NCBI GenBank assembly: GCA_037349105.1
Contig: JAYJMM010000124.1
Coordinates: 8,230,001 to 8,294,000 of the forward strand
Reading direction: 5' to 3'
Length of the DNA stretch: 64,000 bases
From: Limnomonas spitsbergensis
Lineage: Eukaryota > Chlorophyta > Chlorophyceae > Chlamydomonadales
Part shown: positions 60,401 to 64,000 of the stretch, one piece after another
Layout: each line of letters starts with the position of its first letter
Numbering within the stretch: position 1 is the stretch's first letter
Translations under genes and position numbers: made by a program
The notes under the pieces: generated by a model
The model's input: the letters and a program-made list of their open reading frames with translations, nothing else
What the model was told of the DNA's origin: nothing
Databases searched by the model: none

Positions 60401-60721
60401 TCTGTATTTCTCCTGCCCATTGCAAGTATGTCGTGATAACGCGAAAAGTTAAAACCAGGAAGCCCTGATCATGCAAGACCCAAGACAGCCTTCCAGCATA
60501 ACAGCCTTCCAGAACAAAGTTCAGTCTGGAAATCCACCCTGGCTTGGAAACGCAGTACATGGCTGCCAAGCAGGTTATTAATTGCTGATTTGACTCTTCC
60601 CTTGTGAATACGTAGCAATATGCTGAGCTGGACTCTGGATCCATCAGCCGGCAATGCACTGAGCATCGTCCAAGGCATCCTGCAGGCTGTTGAAGATCTG
60701 CTTCGAGAAATGCCGGAGTAG
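57419..60721 (+). CDS. Secreted or membrane protein of unknown family (paralog 1)
   Basis: Proposed exons: 57419-57475, 57715-57829, 58142-58215, 58783-58905, 59201-59288, 59802-59846, 60103-60268, 60616-60721; 774 nt, 257 residues, all phases matched. MKGIKSRTILICLLLSDYQ is a signal peptide. Next come VVMRAQTVTTLGSASSG, an Ala/Ser-rich segment, SAFAGPSAAEGSLEYFIG, a hydrophobic helix VELVVGLIRVATFITFTVAT, an acidic Trp-rich stretch (SEWWESDWFNDVATEMDN) and a helical end (IVQGILQAVEDLLREMPE). The first intron appears to begin with GC (CAG then GCAGGT), because only that site gives phase 0 as in the paralog at 63075. Exon 5 can also be read through its donor to a stop at 59456-59458, adding about 55 residues, so a shorter isoform is possible. 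An additional small exon between 58215 and 58783 cannot be excluded. Function unknown. Confidence 0.7.
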
Positions 60722-61119
60722 ATGCCATTCTGTGCAAGCTAAGAACGGCAGGCCCCATGCTGATCAATTCATCAATCTTGATAACAGAGCTGTGTGTCCC
60801 CAGTCCAGAAAGGGACAACCTGACTCATACATGCATGGTAGGGTTTCCAATCCAGCAGGACATACAGGATGCTGATATACTGTTTAAAAAATATTTATGT
60901 GGCAGGCCAGAAGCATAGTGCTTAGTGCTTCCACTCCTGGGATACTTATATGCTGATCTTAAAGGCTGGAATGGTAAATTTTCTATGACATGGCATGCCA
61001 GTGTGAGGAGCACTGTGCCTTGGATGAGGACTACCGGTATCATGCCGGTTGTCGAAAATCTCGAACCGTTTTCGCATTGATGTTAGGAAATCCTAGAGAT
61101 GTAGACATAACCCATTAAC

Positions 61120-61251
61120 ACATGTTGCTGTTCTTGAACACATGTTTCTTTTATTTTTCTCCAACGGGACAGCCGGGCGCCCACGCGGCAGAGCCTTTTT
61201 GACTTTTAGGGCAGGGCCCAGAGGTGTGATGTCATTGACATGTTGCTGTTC
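61120..61251 (+). mobile_element. LINE-family 3'-end insertion with 14-bp target-site duplication
   Basis: ACATGTTGCTGTTC is exact at 61120-61133 and 61238-61251. The 104-bp insert contains GGGCGCCCACGCGGCAGAG and ends GGGCCCAGAGGTGTGATGTC then ATTG, nearly the same as the copy at 675-787. Confidence 0.9.
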
Positions 61252-61373
61252 GCATGACTGTGAAGCTTGTCTTTGCGGCATAAGTGCATAACAGATCATC
61301 CCGTTAATAAGATATATTGTTCATATACCCTGCAGAGGTTACCTGAAATCGGCAGTGTGGGCCCCGGAGTAAT

Positions 61374-61820
61374 GGCGATGAGATAGGCAAGTGGCCAGGC
61401 AAGTGGCCTTGATTTCCGATTCATTTTCCTTATGTTAGAAATGGCACACGAAGCTGAAGATCCCCTTGTCACGACACCTTTAATTCAAGTTAAATCTCGT
61501 CTTAGCAGGCACAGTCCTGGACCCCAAAACCCATTTGCCAAATGTGCAAAGTGTGCCTGCAGAAAGACCTTGGCATACTCAGGTTGACCTACACTGTGTT
61601 TGGGCCCAGAGATGTAACGTCATTGACCTACTCCACTGTGTCTGGGCCCAGAGGTGTAACGTCATTGACCTAGGCTACTCCACTGTGTCTGGGCACAGAG
61701 GTGTCACGTCATTGCCCTACTGCACTGTGTCGATCTTCGAGGGGCCATCTGCTACAGAGGGCTGTCTGAAGCAGTTCATTGGATTATTGCAGCTGATTCC
61801 GGAGACAGTTGGGGTGAGAG
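61374..61820 (+). pseudogene. Decayed copy of intron 3 / exon 4 of the 57419 gene
   Basis: GGCGATGAGATAGGCAAGTG to about 61458 matches 58595-58685 of the functional gene's intron. 61559-61820 matches exon 4: AAAGACCTTGGCATACTCAG corresponds to AAAGCTCTTGGCATATTCAG, and GGGCCATCTGCTACAGAGGG to GGGCCATCTGCTGCAGAGGG. The exon is interrupted by about 130 bp of LINE-tail repeats, and neither the signal-peptide exon nor the later exons were found nearby. It is best read as a partial tandem duplication that has decayed. Confidence 0.8.
61592..61729 (+). mobile_element. Triple tandem LINE-tail insertions inside a pseudo-exon
   Basis: Three copies of the terminal motif (TGGGCCCAGAGATGTAACGT, TGGGCCCAGAGGTGTAACGT, TGGGCACAGAGGTGTCACGT) are separated by CACTGTG at 61592, 61634, 61681 and 61723. 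The CACTGTG word belongs to the host exon and looks like a repeated target duplication. This is either repeated insertion at one spot or one insertion followed by tandem expansion. Confidence 0.75.
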
Positions 61821-63074
61821 ATGGGACAGGGACAAGGGCAGGGGCAGAGACATTTTCCTTCTCAATTATTGGAACTCATGCCGATTACCTTAGTCGTGCT
61901 TACAAGAGTAAGGTATTTCATTGCCTAGCCTCGGATTGCTCTGAAATGCCGCAGAACACGTGCTAAAAAAATCCGCCCTGGAACCGCTGGTTGCCTCCCC
62001 CATCCAGGAGGCTGCCAATCTCAGCATTCTTGCAAAATATCCCTTCAATAAATCTCTCTTCCAAGTCAGACTGTTCATAAACACATCAGATCATCGGATA
62101 CTGCTGCCCTTGCTGTTGCAGCAGGCACAACCAAGACCTTCAGGACCGTTGTAGGACCTGTTTTTATGCGGACCGGTTGAATGCAGGCAGCAGCTGACGG
62201 CATGTCCGATGCCACTTCAATGCAACGAGTTGTTCAATATCCTAGGTGCGATATGAGCCTGGTCGATAGGGTAAGTAGGGTACAGGCAAGGTGCATGTCA
62301 AATTTTCAATACCATGTGCCATGAACGGTGTAGGGATGGTGGGCATATGTTTTTAGTAAGCGCGCTTCAGTTACACTTCTGCTGCATCACTCACGGCTGA
62401 GTCCGAGGGGACCTGGTGTATGGTAACATGCCCTGCTGCTTGGGCCACCGGCCTTCGGCCATGCAAGTTTAGGTCCCCATTGGCCCAGTGGTGACCACCC
62501 GCCCACCCAGTGTCCCCGCGAAGGAGGTTTGACGCGCACGAAAATAATCCCCGTTGGGCATAACATGACGGTCTGTGTACATGAGATAGAGCTGGAGCTG
62601 GCGCGGAGAGCAGCTGTCCCCAACCTGTGCCAGGCAGCGACTGACCCACAGGTATATGACATCTACGGCATACAGCAGCCAGATCCCATGACAACCCTTG
62701 AAAGGGACTAATTAACACTTTCACAGGCCCCTGTCGTATATCCTAAAAACCAACGTTTTTAGCGCTTTTTCTAATGGATTGGCTGCCATCCGTCAGTGCC
62801 CGAGGTCTTGACTCTTGAAGCTCTATCCCTGCATTGTTCTATATTTTACCTTGTTCCTGACGACGATCGGGTTTCGGCCGTGCGGTTGGAACGATCGATG
62901 TTCCGTCGAGGCCGCTAGGAACGCGGTCGCGGGGGAATCGTAATCAAGAATCGGAGCGGTCGTGCACTTTCCGAGATTGCCAGCCAGCCAGACCCGCTTT
63001 ATACCACTGTCCTCGACCCGATTGTCCAACCCCGTTAAATAATCGTGCACCTATTCTCTACATCTATCTGAAAA

Positions 63075-64000
63075 ATGAGGGGCCGGAACCACCAGATCTC
63101 GGGCAAAGTAGTTCTCGGGCTCCTATACCTTCTCCTGTCTCACTCCCAGGTATGCATTCGTAGAAGCTCCGCCTTCTGCCATTCCAAGAGCCCAGGTGCA
63201 AGAATATAATGATGGCCTTTCCCACCTACAGATCATCGTGAGAGCCCAGCAAGTGACCCTTAAGAATATCCCAACAGATCCCAATGCTGCGTCGCTGGCC
63301 TCTGCCTTGACTGGTGCCTTTGCGGCCGCTGGAGGGGCGAATGCCAGTAGGTTAACCTATTTCCTGTCAAAAACCTGTCAATACCTTCAATCAGTAAGAA
63401 ACGTTAAGCTACCTCAGTTATGTGCATGGCACGACGTACCTACGAACAACACAAACGCATGTAATATACATCAATTTAGGAAAGTGCACCACCCCCAGCT
63501 GCATTCCAATTACACAAGCGCTGTTGTAGCATATGAACTAATTTGGGTATGTGGAACTGAACACCTTAGGGCCCCAATGACACCTCAAACTCGTTTTTTT
63601 TGTGGGCACATTATGTGTGCCACTGCATATAACGTGCGTCCAATGGTTGCGTCAGTTCCTAAAACTTGTTCCGTCCATTTCCCCGATCTGAGTGGTTCCT
63701 CTGGCGCTCTAAATATCCTTTTCTCCTCCCTTCAGCTTTGGCCTCGAGGAATGCACCGTCTGTGACTTCAAGTGACGGTCTTGGAGATTCTCTTGGATTA
63801 GGCCTGCTGGTACGTCAGGCAATAGTGCAAATGTTCTTGGACGCCTCGGTCTTCTTTTTCACTTAAGTGAACAGTCCACCATAATTATTGCATTTAAATG
63901 AGTGAATGATTTAAATTGATGCATATGCTGCCAAAATTTCTAGGCCCTGATCATTCATATTTCCTGACGAGCACCCCCCCCCTCCCTCCCTGCCCATTGC
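63075..64000 (+). CDS. Secreted protein of unknown family (paralog 2), partial at window end
   Basis: Exons seen: 63075-63149, 63232-63346, 63736-63809; the gene continues past 64000, and 63810-64000 is intron. MRGRNHQISGKVVLGLLYLLLSHSQ (25 residues) is a signal peptide; the other product begins MKGIKSRTILICLLLSDYQ. Exon 2 (IIVRAQQVTLKNIPTDP and on, Ala-rich) is 115 nt and exon 3 (LASRNAPSVTSSDGLGDSL and on) is 74 nt. These are exactly the lengths and phases of exons 2 and 3 of the gene at 57419, with the similar motifs RAQxVT and APSV/EPSV. Here intron 1 starts with a normal GT. Paralogy is well supported; function is unknown. Confidence 0.8.

Larger units (their letters stand above)
60722..63074. 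other. Inter-paralog region with decayed duplicate and retroelement tails
   Basis: Contains the insertion at 61120-61251 and the pseudo-exon at 61374-61820. The remainder (61821-63074) holds small open frames such as 62529-62711 that match neither paralog nor a known family. Its right end must include the promoter of the gene starting at 63075. Confidence 0.55.

Noticed and set aside
62371..62724. Open frames on both strands
   Set aside because: Neither matches the paralog exons nor any known family, and no splice-consistent neighbours were found.

Overview
The window is nuclear DNA of a eukaryote, most likely a unicellular green-lineage (chlorophyte or prasinophyte-type) alga. This is inferred from intron-rich genes with GT-AG junctions that preserve frame, from plastid-type genes (a CGFS monothiol glutaredoxin with a transit-peptide-like leader, and a DUF3119 protein), from plant-type housekeeping genes (molybdopterin synthase large subunit, SDE2, a secreted cystatin), and from long surface and coiled-coil genes. 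No rRNA, tRNA, CRISPR array or bacterial operon was seen. All exon models were built by eye: I required splice consensus, matching phase, and exon sums divisible by three.

Layout, left to right. 1-2466: no gene resolved, one short retroelement insertion. 2467-4098 (+): protein of tandem 23-residue leucine-rich repeats with an F-box-like start. 6150-17681 and probably further upstream (-): large multi-exon gene for a single-pass surface protein with three laminin-G-like repeats, a DUF4215 cysteine-rich module, one membrane helix and a short tail. 19837-22063 (+): chloroplast-type CGFS glutaredoxin. 23120-23711 (-): secreted cystatin, divergent from 24023-25177 (+), SDE2. 25976-27401: 5'-truncated LINE on the minus strand. 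27832-29056 (+): molybdopterin synthase large subunit (CNX6/MOCS2B). 30690-36983 (-): RBR-type ubiquitin ligase with a long repetitive tail. 38457-53549 (-): about 3,400-residue coiled-coil protein in 16 exons. 53767-54884 (+): plastid DUF3119 protein. 55359-57052 (-): secreted 221-residue protein of unknown family. 57419-60721 (+): a second unknown secreted protein. A decayed copy of part of that gene lies at 61374-61820, and a further intact paralog starts at 63075 and runs off the window.

A mobile-element story runs through the window. A LINE ends in a shared motif (GGGCCCAGAGGTGTAACGTC then ATTG). Many very short copies of that 3' end (about 60-300 bp) are scattered in introns and intergenic DNA, several with exact target-site duplications of 9-16 bp. 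One miniature inverted-repeat element and two strong foldbacks sit in introns.

Most unusual items: (1) an intronic 39-bp minisatellite whose units each carry a 5' splice site, apparently supplying the real donor of an exon in the giant coiled-coil gene; (2) the divergent and tandem cluster of unknown secreted proteins at 55-64 kb, with paralogous exons of identical length and phase and a probable GC-AG intron; (3) an RBR ligase whose catalytic cysteine lies in a 27-nt microexon; (4) over-representation of the palindrome TACCGGTA in noncoding DNA.
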